DNA of 64,000 nucleotides. It comes from Streptomyces sp. HD (GTDB taxonomy: Bacteria > Actinomycetota > Actinomycetes > Streptomycetales > Streptomycetaceae). Positions 7,482 through 17,168 of this stretch are shown in pieces. The notes beneath the pieces were generated by a model. The model was not told the origin of the DNA and ran no database searches. It saw only the letters and a list, made by a program, of their open reading frames with translations. The position numbers and the translations under genes were made by a program. The number at the start of each line of letters is the position of its first letter. Positions within the stretch are counted from its first letter, which is position 1. The stretch covers positions 1-64,000 of the forward strand of contig NZ_JAQMYP010000055.1 in assembly GCF_028369295.1 (NCBI RefSeq). The letters run 5' to 3'.

Positions 7482-8547
7482 CCAGATCCCGGCACAGGGC
7501 GGGGCGCATCAGCACGTCCGTACTGTCGGCGAACTGGTCCACCGCTCCGGCGGGCGGCAGGTCCTTGAGCACCGGGTCGGTGATGCGGGCGGTCAGGGCC
7601 CTGGCGAAGCGGTCGGCGCGCAGCACCTGGAAGGGACGCGAGTGGTACGCGCGCGTGGCGGGGTCCACGCGGTCGGTCAGACGGAGCTGGTTGTGCTGGT
7701 GCGCGACGATCTCGTAGGCGTGCACGAGGTGCTGCTCGCGTGTGTGCCGGTCCGTGGCGGCGAGCGCCGCCGTCAGCACGGGGGTCAGGCGGGGGGCGGC
7801 CGCGGTGCGGGCGAAGGAACTGCCCAGCCATTTGCCGTACGGCGGGTAGCGGCGGTCCATCAGGAGACAGAGCCGCATCAGGTCGCGGACCAGCCGGGCG
7901 GCCGTGACGGCGGAGCCCAGTTCGTCGCCGACCTCGCCGCAACGGCCCACGAACGCCTCCTCCTGCGCGACGCGCTGCCACTGGGCGGCCAGGACGTACA
8001 GCCAGACGTCGTGGGGGTACCAGCGCAGCGCGCGACGTAACGGGGTGAGCGTGTGCAGGCCGTCGTGGAAGACGGCGCCGCCGGTGATCTCGGCGAGCAG
8101 TTGGGTGGGGGTGGCCAGCCAGTCGGCGGGGGTGATGCCCTGCGCCGGGTCGAAGCCGAGGGTGTCGGTGAACCAGATGGCGGTGCTGGTCACTTCGACG
8201 CGGTGCCCTGCCGGTGGGCTGAACCGGGTCGGGTGGCCGAGGAACGTCTTCGGGAGGTGCTCGGTGAGTACGTGTCTGATGCGGGCGGCGTGACGCGGCA
8301 CGTCGTGGCGGTGGAGAAAGACCTGGAGACGTGGGCCCCAGTCGTGGTCGGTGGAGCGCGGGGTGTCGTAGCCGAGGACCTCGGAGCCGGTGCCGATGCG
8401 GGCGGCGGAGTGGGGGACGCCGGGGGCGGCCTCCTCCAGCAGGGGGCGTACGGCGTCGGTGTAGAAGCGGCGGGAGAGTTCGAGGCCGGGTATGAACTCG
8501 GGTTCTGGCGCGGGGGAGTTGGCGTTGCGCATATTCGCGGGGCTCAT
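7369..8547 (-). CDS. DUF4037-type nucleotidyltransferase-like protein
   Basis: A protein of 392 residues with the opening typical of DUF4037 proteins: FIPGLELSRRFYTDAVRPLL, then GTGSEVLGYDTPRSTDHDWGPR, whose GSE and DHDWG elements recall a minimal nucleotidyltransferase active site. No substrate is known to me. The last 25-30 residues are Pro/Arg/His-rich and overlap the 3' end of the acyltransferase gene head-on by 113 bases. This suggests the original stop was lost and the frame ran on. The start at 8547 has no strong ribosome site; an ATG five codons in (8532) is an alternative. Not obviously part of the acyltransferase pathway. Confidence 0.7.
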   Translation of the reverse strand: MSPANMRNANSPAPEPEFIPGLELSRRFYTDAVRPLLEEAAPGVPHSAARIGTGSEVLGYDTPRSTDHDWGPRLQVFLHRHDVPRHAARIRHVLTEHLPKTFLGHPTRFSPPAGHRVEVTSTAIWFTDTLGFDPAQGITPADWLATPTQLLAEITGGAVFHDGLHTLTPLRRALRWYPHDVWLYVLAAQWQRVAQEEAFVGRCGEVGDELGSAVTAARLVRDLMRLCLLMDRRYPPYGKWLGSSFARTAAAPRLTPVLTAALAATDRHTREQHLVHAYEIVAHQHNQLRLTDRVDPATRAYHSRPFQVLRADRFARALTARITDPVLKDLPPAGAVDQFADSTDVLMRPALCRDLVRAVQHTRREHRTPSPLPSVPAPRQHRSSPHRPHASG

Positions 8548-8652
8548 GCCAGGGAGCCGTGCCCGTTTGGTGAGGGCCCATGCGAAGTGCGTTCACACTG
8601 TTGCGGGGTGCGGACATTTGGGGTGTGGCGGAGGGGGGCTTGTGTTGTTTGC

Positions 8653-8702
8653 CGGGTGCGGGTGCGTGGGGGCTGGTCGCGCAGTTCCCCGCGCCCCTTA
8701 GG
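8653..8702 (+). repeat. Dispersed Streptomyces intergenic repeat, copy 1 (short form)
   Basis: Carries GTGCGTGGGGGCTGGTCGCG followed by CAGTTCCCCGCGCCCCT. The same unit recurs, often reversed, at 42607-42650, 53500-53544 and 59916-59960, with a longer form at 31259-31333 and 42508-42581. Just beyond it (about 8700-8755) the 14-mer GGGCGTGCAGTCAC occurs twice. Origin unknown. Confidence 0.8.
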
Positions 8703-8753
8703 GCGTGCAGTCACGTGTGCCTGTGGAGCTGAGTCGCGATGTAGGGCGTGCAG

Positions 8754-9638
8754 TCACGGACCCCCGCGCAGCCGCCTCGCGATTTCCAGTTGGCGGTTCT
8801 CCAGGGGGCGGCCGTCCTCGATGTCCCAGAGGGCGTTCTGCAGGAGGCGGCCGTATGTCCACGCACGCGCGCGTGCGCGGTCGAGGCCCAGTACGTCCGT
8901 CATGGCGTCGAAGCGCCAGCGGACGTCGTCGGCGTCGAAGCGGTTGTCGATGGCCGGCCAGAGCTCGAAACCGGGGTCGCCCGCGAGGGGCTTGGGGTCG
9001 ATGGCGAGCCAGGGGGCGCGGTCGGAGGCGAGGACGTTCTCGTCGTGGAGGTCCCAGTGCAGGAGGCGGTCGCCGGGTTCGTCCACGACCTCTCGTACGG
9101 CGGCCGCGCAGTCGGCGACGGTACGGCGGGCCTCCGGGTCCGGGATGCGCTCCAGTGCCCAGGGTGCCTGCTCCAGCATGGCCTGCGCGATGTCGCCGAG
9201 GCGACGCAGACCGGCGGGCGCGGTGAAGGACGTGAGGTGGGCCAGCAGGCGGGCGATGACCAGGACGGACTCGTGGACGTCCGGGTGGTGCGCGAGCATG
9301 CGGGACGAGTCGAGGCGTTCCAGGAGCATCGTGCCCGTCGCCTCGTCATGGTCCAGGAGCCGTACCGCCCCGTCGCCGTCCCAGGCGCGCAGGGCCACCG
9401 GTTCGCCCTCGCTCTCCTCGTCGAGGAGTTGCAGCTTGAGGACGGCGGGGGTGTCGTCGTGACGGAGGACCGGGAGGACCAGGGCGGAGACGCCGTGCAT
9501 GGGGCGGCCGTCGCTCTTCAGCTGCCAGCGGTCGAGGAAGTCGGCCGTCAGGGCCGGGAGTCCGGCGATGAAGGCGCTGCCCGCCTCCCCGTTGTACTTC
9601 TGCTGTGATGCGGCGAGCTCCTGCGGAATGTCGATCAC
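8754..9638 (-). CDS. APH(6)-like aminoglycoside/hydroxyurea phosphotransferase
   Basis: A protein of 294 residues resembling APH(6)/hydroxyurea phosphotransferases, which phosphorylate streptomycin-like compounds or hydroxyurea. The catalytic loop is H194-W-D196-L-H198-D-E-N, with D196 as catalytic base, and the metal-binding position is D214 in AIDPKPLAGDPGFELW, the DPKP variant typical of APH(6). An N-terminal lobe with VLKLQLLD supplies the ATP-lysine region. The GTG start at 9638 is only 53 bases from the divergent flavoprotein gene. Whether it confers resistance cannot be told from sequence; many chromosomal Streptomyces members have no known phenotype. Confidence 0.78.
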   Translation of the reverse strand: MIDIPQELAASQQKYNGEAGSAFIAGLPALTADFLDRWQLKSDGRPMHGVSALVLPVLRHDDTPAVLKLQLLDEESEGEPVALRAWDGDGAVRLLDHDEATGTMLLERLDSSRMLAHHPDVHESVLVIARLLAHLTSFTAPAGLRRLGDIAQAMLEQAPWALERIPDPEARRTVADCAAAVREVVDEPGDRLLHWDLHDENVLASDRAPWLAIDPKPLAGDPGFELWPAIDNRFDADDVRWRFDAMTDVLGLDRARARAWTYGRLLQNALWDIEDGRPLENRQLEIARRLRGGP

Positions 9639-9691
9639 CTCGTGACCGTACTGGGCTCCCGGAATCGGCTCACCCCGATTAACGTCCTGCC

Positions 9692-11098
9692 ATGAGCAGC
9701 TCGGTGAGCGGTGCGGTGAACGGCGGCATCTCCTTCTGGTACGCGGACGACGGCCTTCCCGAGGTGCGCGATCCGCTGGCGGGGGACGCCTCCGCGGATG
9801 TGGTGATCGTGGGCGGCGGGTACACGGGACTGTGGACCGCGTACTACCTGAAGAAGGCGGTCCCCTTCCTCCGTATCACCGTTCTTGAGCAGAAGTTCTG
9901 CGGCTACGGGGCCTCGGGGCGCAACGGCGGATGGCTGTACAACGGCATCGCCGGGCGCGACCGGTACGCCAGGCTGCACGGCCGGGACGCTGCCGTACGG
10001 CTTCAGCAGGCCATGAACGACACGGTGGACGAAGTCATCAGGGTGGCGGGCGGCGAGGGCTTCGACGCCGGTATGCACAAGGGCGGCGTCCTCGAAGTCG
10101 CCCGTACGCCCGCGCAGTGGGCGCGGTTGAAGGACTTCCACGAGCACGAGGTGTCGTACGGCGAGAAGGACCGTGTGCTGTACGGCGCACGGGAGACCGC
10201 CGAGCGGATCAAGGTCGCGGACGCGGTCGGCTCGACCTGGACTCCGCACGGCGCCCGGGTGCACCCGGTGAAGCTGGTGAAGGGACTCGCGGCGGCCGTG
10301 GAGGCGCTCGGGGTCACCATCCATGAGCTGACGCCGGTCACGGAGATCCGGCCCAAGCACGCCGTCACGCCGTACGGCACCGTCCGTGCGCCCTATGTGC
10401 TGCGCTGCACCGAGGGGTTCACCGCGGCGCTGAAGGGCCAGAAGCGGACCTGGCTGCCGATGAACTCCTCGATGATCGCCACCGAGCCGCTGACGGAGGA
10501 GCAGTGGGCGGCGATCGGCTGGGACGGGCGGGAGACGCTCGGCGACATGGCACATGCCTACATGTACGCGCAGCGCACCGCCGACGGGCGGATCGCGTTG
10601 GGCGGGCGCGGGGTGCCGTACCGCTTCGGGTCGCGGACCGACAACGACGGGCGGACCCAGCCGGCGACCGTCGAGGCGCTGCGGGAGCTCCTCGTCGCGT
10701 TCTTCCCGGCGCTGGGCGGGGTGCGCGTGGAGCATGCCTGGTCGGGCGTGCTGGGCGTGCCGCGCGACTGGTGTGCGACGGTGACGCTGGACCGGTCGTC
10801 GGGGCTCGGCTGGGCGGGCGGTTACGTCGGCTCGGGCGTCGCCACCGCCAACCTCGCGGCGCGCACCCTGCGGGACCTGGTGCAGCAGGACTCCGGACAG
10901 GGCGGGCGGACGGAGCTGACCGAACTGCCGTGGGTCGGGCACAAGGTGCGCAAGTGGGAGCCGGAGCCCTTGCGGTGGCTCGGGGTGCACGGGCTGTACG
11001 CCACCTACCGGGCGGCGGACCGGCGGGAGCATCTCACCAACAGCGCCGAGTCGGCGAGGCTGGCGCGGATCGCCGACCGGGTCTCCGGGCGGCACTGA
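9692..11098 (+). CDS. FAD-dependent amine oxidase (DAO family)
   Basis: A protein of 468 residues with an N-terminal dinucleotide-binding motif (DVVIVGGGYTGLWTAYYL, about residues 36-53) and the conserved GASGRNGGW segment of the D-amino-acid oxidase/gamma-glutamylputrescine oxidase group. The C-terminal GWAGGYVGSGVATANLAARTL closes the FAD site. It would oxidatively deaminate an amine or amino acid, producing H2O2. Substrate not predictable here; a polyamine derivative is the best guess from family resemblance. It stands alone between a divergent kinase gene and a secreted-protein gene. Confidence 0.8.
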   Translation: MSSSVSGAVNGGISFWYADDGLPEVRDPLAGDASADVVIVGGGYTGLWTAYYLKKAVPFLRITVLEQKFCGYGASGRNGGWLYNGIAGRDRYARLHGRDAAVRLQQAMNDTVDEVIRVAGGEGFDAGMHKGGVLEVARTPAQWARLKDFHEHEVSYGEKDRVLYGARETAERIKVADAVGSTWTPHGARVHPVKLVKGLAAAVEALGVTIHELTPVTEIRPKHAVTPYGTVRAPYVLRCTEGFTAALKGQKRTWLPMNSSMIATEPLTEEQWAAIGWDGRETLGDMAHAYMYAQRTADGRIALGGRGVPYRFGSRTDNDGRTQPATVEALRELLVAFFPALGGVRVEHAWSGVLGVPRDWCATVTLDRSSGLGWAGGYVGSGVATANLAARTLRDLVQQDSGQGGRTELTELPWVGHKVRKWEPEPLRWLGVHGLYATYRAADRREHLTNSAESARLARIADRVSGRH

Positions 11099-11184
11099 AA
11101 CTTTCGTCCCTGGAATCTCACGAGGGCGTTGTCGCACCTCTGTGCGACTATCCCCTCAACGACCGATGATCCAGGGGGGATCCC

Positions 11185-14100
11185 ATGTCCGACGACGACT
11201 CCTGCCCGCGTGCGAGACGGGGGCGGCGGGCCGTGCTGCCGGCCGTTCTCGCCGCCGTCGTCCCACTGTTCGCCTCAGCTCTGACCGTGACCGGGGCGGG
11301 CCCCGCCGTCGCCGCCGACGAGGAGTGCGCGCCGCTCGCGGTCGCGTCGTTCGGCGACCCGGGGGACGCCGTCGGCAAGGCGAGCGTCGCACCCGACTCC
11401 AGCGTCTGCTACACCGTCACCGTCGAGACACCGGGCCTGTATCTGGCACCGGCGAAGGACGGCTACGGCAACGCGATGACCAGGCAACTGCTCGCCGCCG
11501 ACGGCAGCGAAGTGGACTGCCACGGCGACGGGTACGCCACGGACGGCATGTGCGCCGTCCCCGCGGCCGGCACCTACACCTTGAAGGTCCGCAACACCGA
11601 GTGGGAGGACAAGGCGACCGCCGTCACCTTCGTGCCGCTCGGCTCGGCCAAGGGCTGCGCGGATTCCGTCGGCACGAACTGGGACCAGCCGGACGTCCCC
11701 CGGACGACCGTGAGCCGGGTGGAGGTCGACTGCCAGCCCTTCGAGGGTGCGCGCGGCGACCGGGTCCGGCTGACCTACGGCTCGAAGGTGTACGGCGACT
11801 CCCTCGCCTGGATCACCGACGCGACCGGCAAGCGGATCTGTGAGCGGTTCCCGGAGGACAACGAGGACAGTTGCGTCCTGCCCGGAGACGGCCCCTACCG
11901 GGTGATCTCCACCGTCTGGCGCTCGGAGAACGGCTTCCCCGCCGAGTACGCGGTGAAGGTGCGCCGGCTCAGCGACCCGCGGGGGTGCACCGCAGCCCCG
12001 GTCCGCCCCTACGGCCCGCTGGAGCGGCAGGACCTCACCGCCAACCCGTGCTTCACCTTCACAGCCGCCTCGGCGGGCCCGTTCACCGTGCACTCGGTGA
12101 GCGAGGACCGGCAGGTCGGGGTGGCCCGGGTGTACGACTCGGCCGGGCTGAGCGTGTGCCGGTACGAGGCCGACCCGTGCCGGATCAAGGCGCCGGGCAC
12201 CTACACGGCCGTGCTCGACGGCAGCTACCCGTTCCGTGACGGCCGGTCCGGGCTGGTCGTCCTCGACCGTGCCTCCGACACCGGGTGTGCGGCGACCGGG
12301 GCCGGGCTGCACAAGGGCGAGTTGAGCACCGTCGGGCAGTACGACTGTCTGGCGCTGGACGCCCCGCGGGGCGCCCGGATCGCCGCGCTGACCTCGCTGT
12401 CCTCGGCCGGGCTGACCCCCGAGGTGGAGGTCCTGGACCGCACCGGCACCCCGCAGTGCGACGAGGAGAAGCTGCGGGGCGGCGACTGCGCGCTCACCGG
12501 TGAGGCTCCCTACCGGGCGCTGGTGCACACCGAGGACACCGGGGACTCGGCGACCGGCGCCTACGCGGTCGCCCTCCACCGCACCGACGTGGCGCAGGGC
12601 TGCCCCGTCCTGCCCGCCGGCAGCTTCGCCGCGGACGGCGCGCAGGCCACGCTGACCACCGGCGGCGGCGTCTTCTCGCACTGCCTCGGCATCCCGGCGG
12701 ACGCGCACACCGACACCGAGGTCTTCCAGCTGGCCGCCACCTCCGGGACCGCCTCCGCCGGGTTCTCGGTGGTGGACTCCGACGGCAAGCGGATCTGCCA
12801 GCGCGGCGGCACCACCAACGGCTGGACGATCTGCTCGCTGACTCCGGGCAAGGCCCACACCGTGCTGATGACCGGCCGCGACGAGGCCGCCACGTACAGC
12901 CTGACCCGGCGGGACATCACCGCGAGCGCCTCCTCGGCGGGCTGTGTGAAGACCGCCGCCGCGAAGGTCGGCGGACCCTCCGTGAAGAGTGCGTACGGCG
13001 CCCCCGGCACCCTCGACTGCCGTCAGGTGACCACCGCCGAGGACACCGACGTCGTGCACGTCAACGTGCGGGACGCCCTCGGCACCGCCAACTCCGCGGT
13101 CGTCGCCGGGGACGGCCGGGTGGAGTGCTCCTTCCGCAACACCTCCTGCGCGGTCACCGGGTCCACCACCCACCAGGTCCTGGTGCAGACCCCGGCCAAC
13201 CTGAAGGCGGCGCCCGAGTACCGCCTGGACGCCCTGCGCATCGCGACCGCCGACGGGCCCGCCCCGGAGTGCGTCAAGGTGCCGTCCGTGGCGTACGGGT
13301 ACGGGCCGGTCACCGGCACGCTGGACGAGTCGCGCACCGCGGTGTGCGCGGCGCTGCCGACCGCCGGGTTCGACCGCTTCGAGACCGACATCAAGGACAC
13401 CGCCGGGGCCGCCACGACCGCGGTGCCGGTGCTCTACAACACCAGGACCTGGGCCAACGGCTGCACCCACTACATCCCGGAGGGCTACGACTGCGACACG
13501 CTCGGCTCCTCCCCGGAGAGCACGCCGACACTGTTCCTCCTGGGCCTGCCCGAGAAGGCGGCCGGCACGGCCTACAGCGCCAAGCTGACCTGCACGTCCG
13601 CGGTGTGCGGCACGGAGAAGACGTCCGTCACCGCGGTCGGCCCCGACACCGGGGCGGCCGGCGGCAAGGTGAAGCTCACGGTCACCGGGACCGCACTCGG
13701 CCCGGACGTCACCGTCCGGATCAGCCAGGCCGGGAAGACGATCACGGCGGCGGCCGACTCGGTCTCCGCCGACAACCGCACGGTGACCGCGACACTCGAC
13801 CTGACCGGCGCGGCCACCGGCACGTGGAACATCAGCGTGCTCACCCGCGGCTGGGAGTTCCCGCGCGGTTCGTTCACCGTGACCCCGCAGCCCAGGCTGG
13901 AGAACACGGCCGCCCCCAAGGTGACCGGCACGGCCAGGACGGGCGCCAAGGTCACGGCCGCGCCGGGGAGCTGGTCGGGGACCCCGTCGTCGTACACGTA
14001 CCAGTGGAAGGCGAACGGTACGGCGATCGGCGGGGCGACGGCGTCGACGTACACCGTCCCCGCCTCGCTGGTCGGCAAGAAGCTCACCGTGACCGTCACC

Positions 14101-14436
14101 GCGGTCAGGTCCGGCTGGGCCGGCGGGACGGCGACCTCGGCGGCGGTGACCGTGGCCAAGGGCGATGCGCCCAAGGCGACCAAGCTGCCGGTGATCAGCG
14201 GGACCGTGAAGGTCGGCAGGACGCTGACGGCGTCCAGGGGGACCTGGAGTCCGGCGGCGACGTCGTACGCGTACCAGTGGTACGCCAACGGCAAGGTGAT
14301 CAGCGGGGCGACCAAGGCGTCGCTGGTGCTGAAGCCGGCACAGAAGGGCAAGAAGATCACCGTGAAGGTGGTCGCGCGTCGCACCGGACACCAGGACGGG
14401 GCGGCGGTGAGCAAGGCGACGAGGGCGGTCGCCTAG
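11185..14436 (+). CDS. Large secreted repeat protein with Ig-like C-terminus
   Basis: An exported protein of 1083 residues. The signal peptide ends near residue 44 (AVAADEE). About seven beta-rich modules follow at 100-115 residue spacing, each closing with a cysteine and a Gly-x-Tyr/His turn: CAVPAAGTY (about 123), CVLPGDGPY (230), CRIKAPGTY (332), CALTGEAPY (435), CSLTPGKAH (550), CAVTGSTTH (655), CDTLGS (771). These resemble PPC-like beta domains. A TIG/IPT-like segment (about 810-905) and two Ig-like repeats ending the chain (YTYQWKANGTAIGGAT and YAYQWYANGKVISGAT) suggest adhesion or carbohydrate binding. No catalytic motif and no sortase or membrane anchor was seen. GGGGGGA precedes the ATG. 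Function unknown. Confidence 0.75.
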   Translation: MSDDDSCPRARRGRRAVLPAVLAAVVPLFASALTVTGAGPAVAADEECAPLAVASFGDPGDAVGKASVAPDSSVCYTVTVETPGLYLAPAKDGYGNAMTRQLLAADGSEVDCHGDGYATDGMCAVPAAGTYTLKVRNTEWEDKATAVTFVPLGSAKGCADSVGTNWDQPDVPRTTVSRVEVDCQPFEGARGDRVRLTYGSKVYGDSLAWITDATGKRICERFPEDNEDSCVLPGDGPYRVISTVWRSENGFPAEYAVKVRRLSDPRGCTAAPVRPYGPLERQDLTANPCFTFTAASAGPFTVHSVSEDRQVGVARVYDSAGLSVCRYEADPCRIKAPGTYTAVLDGSYPFRDGRSGLVVLDRASDTGCAATGAGLHKGELSTVGQYDCLALDAPRGARIAALTSLSSAGLTPEVEVLDRTGTPQCDEEKLRGGDCALTGEAPYRALVHTEDTGDSATGAYAVALHRTDVAQGCPVLPAGSFAADGAQATLTTGGGVFSHCLGIPADAHTDTEVFQLAATSGTASAGFSVVDSDGKRICQRGGTTNGWTICSLTPGKAHTVLMTGRDEAATYSLTRRDITASASSAGCVKTAAAKVGGPSVKSAYGAPGTLDCRQVTTAEDTDVVHVNVRDALGTANSAVVAGDGRVECSFRNTSCAVTGSTTHQVLVQTPANLKAAPEYRLDALRIATADGPAPECVKVPSVAYGYGPVTGTLDESRTAVCAALPTAGFDRFETDIKDTAGAATTAVPVLYNTRTWANGCTHYIPEGYDCDTLGSSPESTPTLFLLGLPEKAAGTAYSAKLTCTSAVCGTEKTSVTAVGPDTGAAGGKVKLTVTGTALGPDVTVRISQAGKTITAAADSVSADNRTVTATLDLTGAATGTWNISVLTRGWEFPRGSFTVTPQPRLENTAAPKVTGTARTGAKVTAAPGSWSGTPSSYTYQWKANGTAIGGATASTYTVPASLVGKKLTVTVTAVRSGWAGGTATSAAVTVAKGDAPKATKLPVISGTVKVGRTLTASRGTWSPAATSYAYQWYANGKVISGATKASLVLKPAQKGKKITVKVVARRTGHQDGAAVSKATRAVA

Positions 14437-14520
14437 GGCTGTCCGCCGTACAGGCACCGGCCCTCGGCAGGAGGGTGGGGGAAGGGCTCCGCGGTCCGGT
14501 GGGGCCCCTCCCCCCGTTTC

Positions 14521-16110
14521 TCAGGCCACCTTCTCCGGTACCGGTGCCCCCTGGGCGGCGCCGTGCTTCGGGGGCTTCGCCGTCACCATCAGGGCCGCGA
14601 CCAGGCCGGCCAGGAGCATGATGGCGGCGGCCCACCAGATGGCGACCGTGTAGCCGTGGACTATGCCCTCCCTGGTGACCGACTCCCGCTGGGCCGGGTC
14701 GGTGAGATGAGCGGTGATGTAGGCGGCGCTGCTGGTGGTGGCGATGGTGTTCAGCAGGGCCGTACCGATCGAACCGCCCACCTGCTGCGAGGTGTTGATC
14801 GTCGCGGAGGTCACCCCGGAGTCCTGCGGGGCCACGCCGGCCGTCGCCGTGGCGAACACCGGCATGAAGATCAGGCCCATGCCGAGGCCCATGAGGATCA
14901 GGGCGGGCAGGATGTCGGCCGCGTACGACGAGTGCACCGTCAGCCCGGTCAGCAGCATCATGCCGACCGCCGCCAGCAGGGCGCCCGGGGCCATGAGCAG
15001 ACGTGGCGCCACATGGTCCAGGAGGCGGGCGGCGATCTGGGTGGAGCCGGTGATGATCGCGACGGTGAGGGGGAGGAAGGCCAGGCCGGTCATCACCGGC
15101 GAGTAGTCGAGGATGACCTGGAGGTAGTAGGTCATGAACAGGAACAGGCCGAACATGCCGATCACGGCCAGCGCCATGGTGAGGAAGCAGCCGGCGCGGG
15201 TGCGGTCCTTGATGATGTGCAGCGGCAGCAGAGGCACCGGAGCCCTGGTCTGCCACCACACGAAGGCCGCGAGGAGGACGACACCCACGGCGAACAGGGC
15301 GAGGACCAACGGGTCGGTCCAGCCGCGCGGCTGCGCCTCGGCGAAGCCGTAGACGATGGCGACCAGACCGCCGCAGCCGAGCAGTACACCGGGTACGTCG
15401 AGGCGGGCGCCGGGGTGGCCGGGGCTGTCGTGGAGCAGGGCGAGGGCGCCGATGACGGCGATCACGGCGATCGGCACGTTGACGTAGAGACACCAGCGCC
15501 AGTTCAGGTACTCGGTGAGCAGCCCGCCGACGATGAACCCGATCGCGCTGCCGCTGCCGGCCAGGGCGCCGTAGATACCGAAGGCCTTGCCGCGTTCCTT
15601 GGGGTCGGTGAAGGTCGTCGTCAGCAGCGACAGTGCCGACGGCGCCAGCAGGGCGGCGAAGGCGCCCTGGAGCGCGCGGGCGGCGAAGAGCATGCCGGCC
15701 GTGGTGGCGGCACCGCCCAGCGCGGAGGCGGCGGCGAAGCCGACGAGGCCGATGACGAAGGTGCGTTTGCGGCCCACCAGGTCGGCGATCCGGCCGCCGA
15801 GCAGCAGCAGTCCGCCGAAGGCCAGCGTGTAGGCGGTGATCACCCACTGGCGGTTGCCGTCGGTCATGCCCAGGTCTTCCTGCGCGGACGGCAGCGCGAT
15901 GTTCACTATGGTCGCGTCGAGGACGACCATGAGCTGCGCGAGCGCGATGACCACCAGGCCCCACCAGCGGCGGGGGTCGGCGTCGGCGGCGGCCCGGGCG
16001 GGTTCACCCGTTCGGGTGGCGTCCACCCGGCCAGAAGACCACGGTTCGGGACGTATCGCATCCGGGGCGGGGCGCGGTGTCGGATCGGGCGGGGGCTTGC
16101 GGCCGGTCAT
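14521..16110 (-). CDS. MFS drug:H+ antiporter (DHA2, EmrB/QacA type)
   Basis: A 14-helix major facilitator protein of 529 residues. Helix 1 contains LMVVLDATIVNIALPS, the D-x-T-I-V-N-x-A-L-P signature of the EmrB/QacA group; RIADLVGRKRTF is the loop 2-3 motif A. A hydrophilic, Pro/Arg-rich N-terminal tail of about 45 residues precedes it. Proton-driven export of small hydrophobic or cationic compounds is expected. Its ATG overlaps the stop of the upstream quinone oxidoreductase (16107-16110), so the two form a coupled operon, a common layout for toxic-quinone detoxification. No regulator gene is adjacent. Confidence 0.88.
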   Translation of the reverse strand: MTGRKPPPDPTPRPAPDAIRPEPWSSGRVDATRTGEPARAAADADPRRWWGLVVIALAQLMVVLDATIVNIALPSAQEDLGMTDGNRQWVITAYTLAFGGLLLLGGRIADLVGRKRTFVIGLVGFAAASALGGAATTAGMLFAARALQGAFAALLAPSALSLLTTTFTDPKERGKAFGIYGALAGSGSAIGFIVGGLLTEYLNWRWCLYVNVPIAVIAVIGALALLHDSPGHPGARLDVPGVLLGCGGLVAIVYGFAEAQPRGWTDPLVLALFAVGVVLLAAFVWWQTRAPVPLLPLHIIKDRTRAGCFLTMALAVIGMFGLFLFMTYYLQVILDYSPVMTGLAFLPLTVAIITGSTQIAARLLDHVAPRLLMAPGALLAAVGMMLLTGLTVHSSYAADILPALILMGLGMGLIFMPVFATATAGVAPQDSGVTSATINTSQQVGGSIGTALLNTIATTSSAAYITAHLTDPAQRESVTREGIVHGYTVAIWWAAAIMLLAGLVAALMVTAKPPKHGAAQGAPVPEKVA

Positions 16111-17087
16111 GGCTCCAGTACCACCTTTCCGGTGGTCGCGCGTGTTTCGAGGGCGCGATGGGCGGCCGCCGCCGCGGCGAGCGGGAAGCGCCGCACGGCC
16201 GGGGTGAGCCGGCCCGCGGCAGCCTCGGCGAGGGCGCGCAGTTCGAGGGTGCGTACGGGGTTGGGGCCGCCCGTCTTCTGCATCATCACGGGGCCGAGCA
16301 CCTGCTCGGAGACGCCGTCGACGAGGTAGGGCTCGCCGTCGTGCAGCCCGGCGCCGGACCAGCCGAAGACGAGGTGGCGGCCGCCGGGCCCGAGCAGGGC
16401 GACGGACTCGCGGGCGACGTCGCCGCCGACGCCGTCGAAGACGACGGTCGCCGGCCGTCCGCCCAGGAAGGCACGGACCTTCCCGGGCCACGCGGGGTCG
16501 GTGTAGTCGACGGCGAGGTCGGCGCCGTTCTCCCGCACCCGGGCCACCTTCCCGGGCCCGCCCGCGAGGCCGATGACGACGGCGCCCGCGTGCGCGGCGT
16601 ACTGCACGAGCAGGGTGCCGATGCCGCCGGCGGCCGCCGGGATCACGGCGACCGAGTCCGGGCCGAGCTCGGCGAACTGCAGGATCCCCATCGTGGTGCG
16701 GCCCGTGCCGATCATGGCGACGGCCTCGGCGAAGTCGAGGTTCGCCGGGATCTCGTGGACGCGGTCGACGTCGGTGACGGCGAGCTCGGCGTAGCCCCCG
16801 GGTGCGAAGCCGAGGTGGGCGACGACGCGCCTGCCGAGCCAGAGCGCGGCGACGCCCTCGCCGAGGGACTCGACGACACCGGCGACCTCGCGGCCGGGGA
16901 TCGTGGGCAGGGTGGGCGGCTGCGGTGCCGGGCCCTGGAGTCCCTCGCGCAGGGCGGTGTCGAGGAGGTGGACGCCGGCCGCCGCTACGGCGATCCGGAC
17001 CTGGCCGGGGCCGGGCGCGGGGTCGTCGACCTGCTCGTAGGTGAGGTTCTCGGCCGGGCCGAAGGTGTGCAGGCGGATGGCGTGCAT
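16107..17087 (-). CDS. NADPH:quinone oxidoreductase (MDR family)
   Basis: A medium-chain dehydrogenase/reductase of 326 residues of the zinc-free quinone oxidoreductase type. The N-terminal GroES-like domain ends near residue 120. The Rossmann motif AAAGGIGTLLVQYA follows at about 146-160, and VVFDGVGG marks the later cofactor wall. The zinc-ligand residues of alcohol dehydrogenases are absent. It reduces quinones or enones with NADPH. First gene of a two-gene operon with the MFS exporter at 14521-16110 (ATGA overlap). Confidence 0.87.
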   Translation of the reverse strand: MHAIRLHTFGPAENLTYEQVDDPAPGPGQVRIAVAAAGVHLLDTALREGLQGPAPQPPTLPTIPGREVAGVVESLGEGVAALWLGRRVVAHLGFAPGGYAELAVTDVDRVHEIPANLDFAEAVAMIGTGRTTMGILQFAELGPDSVAVIPAAAGGIGTLLVQYAAHAGAVVIGLAGGPGKVARVRENGADLAVDYTDPAWPGKVRAFLGGRPATVVFDGVGGDVARESVALLGPGGRHLVFGWSGAGLHDGEPYLVDGVSEQVLGPVMMQKTGGPNPVRTLELRALAEAAAGRLTPAVRRFPLAAAAAAHRALETRATTGKVVLEP

Positions 17088-17168
17088 GTGGGATCCCCCA
17101 TCGCTGTGGACTCGGGTTCGGCAGGTTGCCCGACCCGTCGCCGGAGGCGACTGAAAGATGCTGCAACC

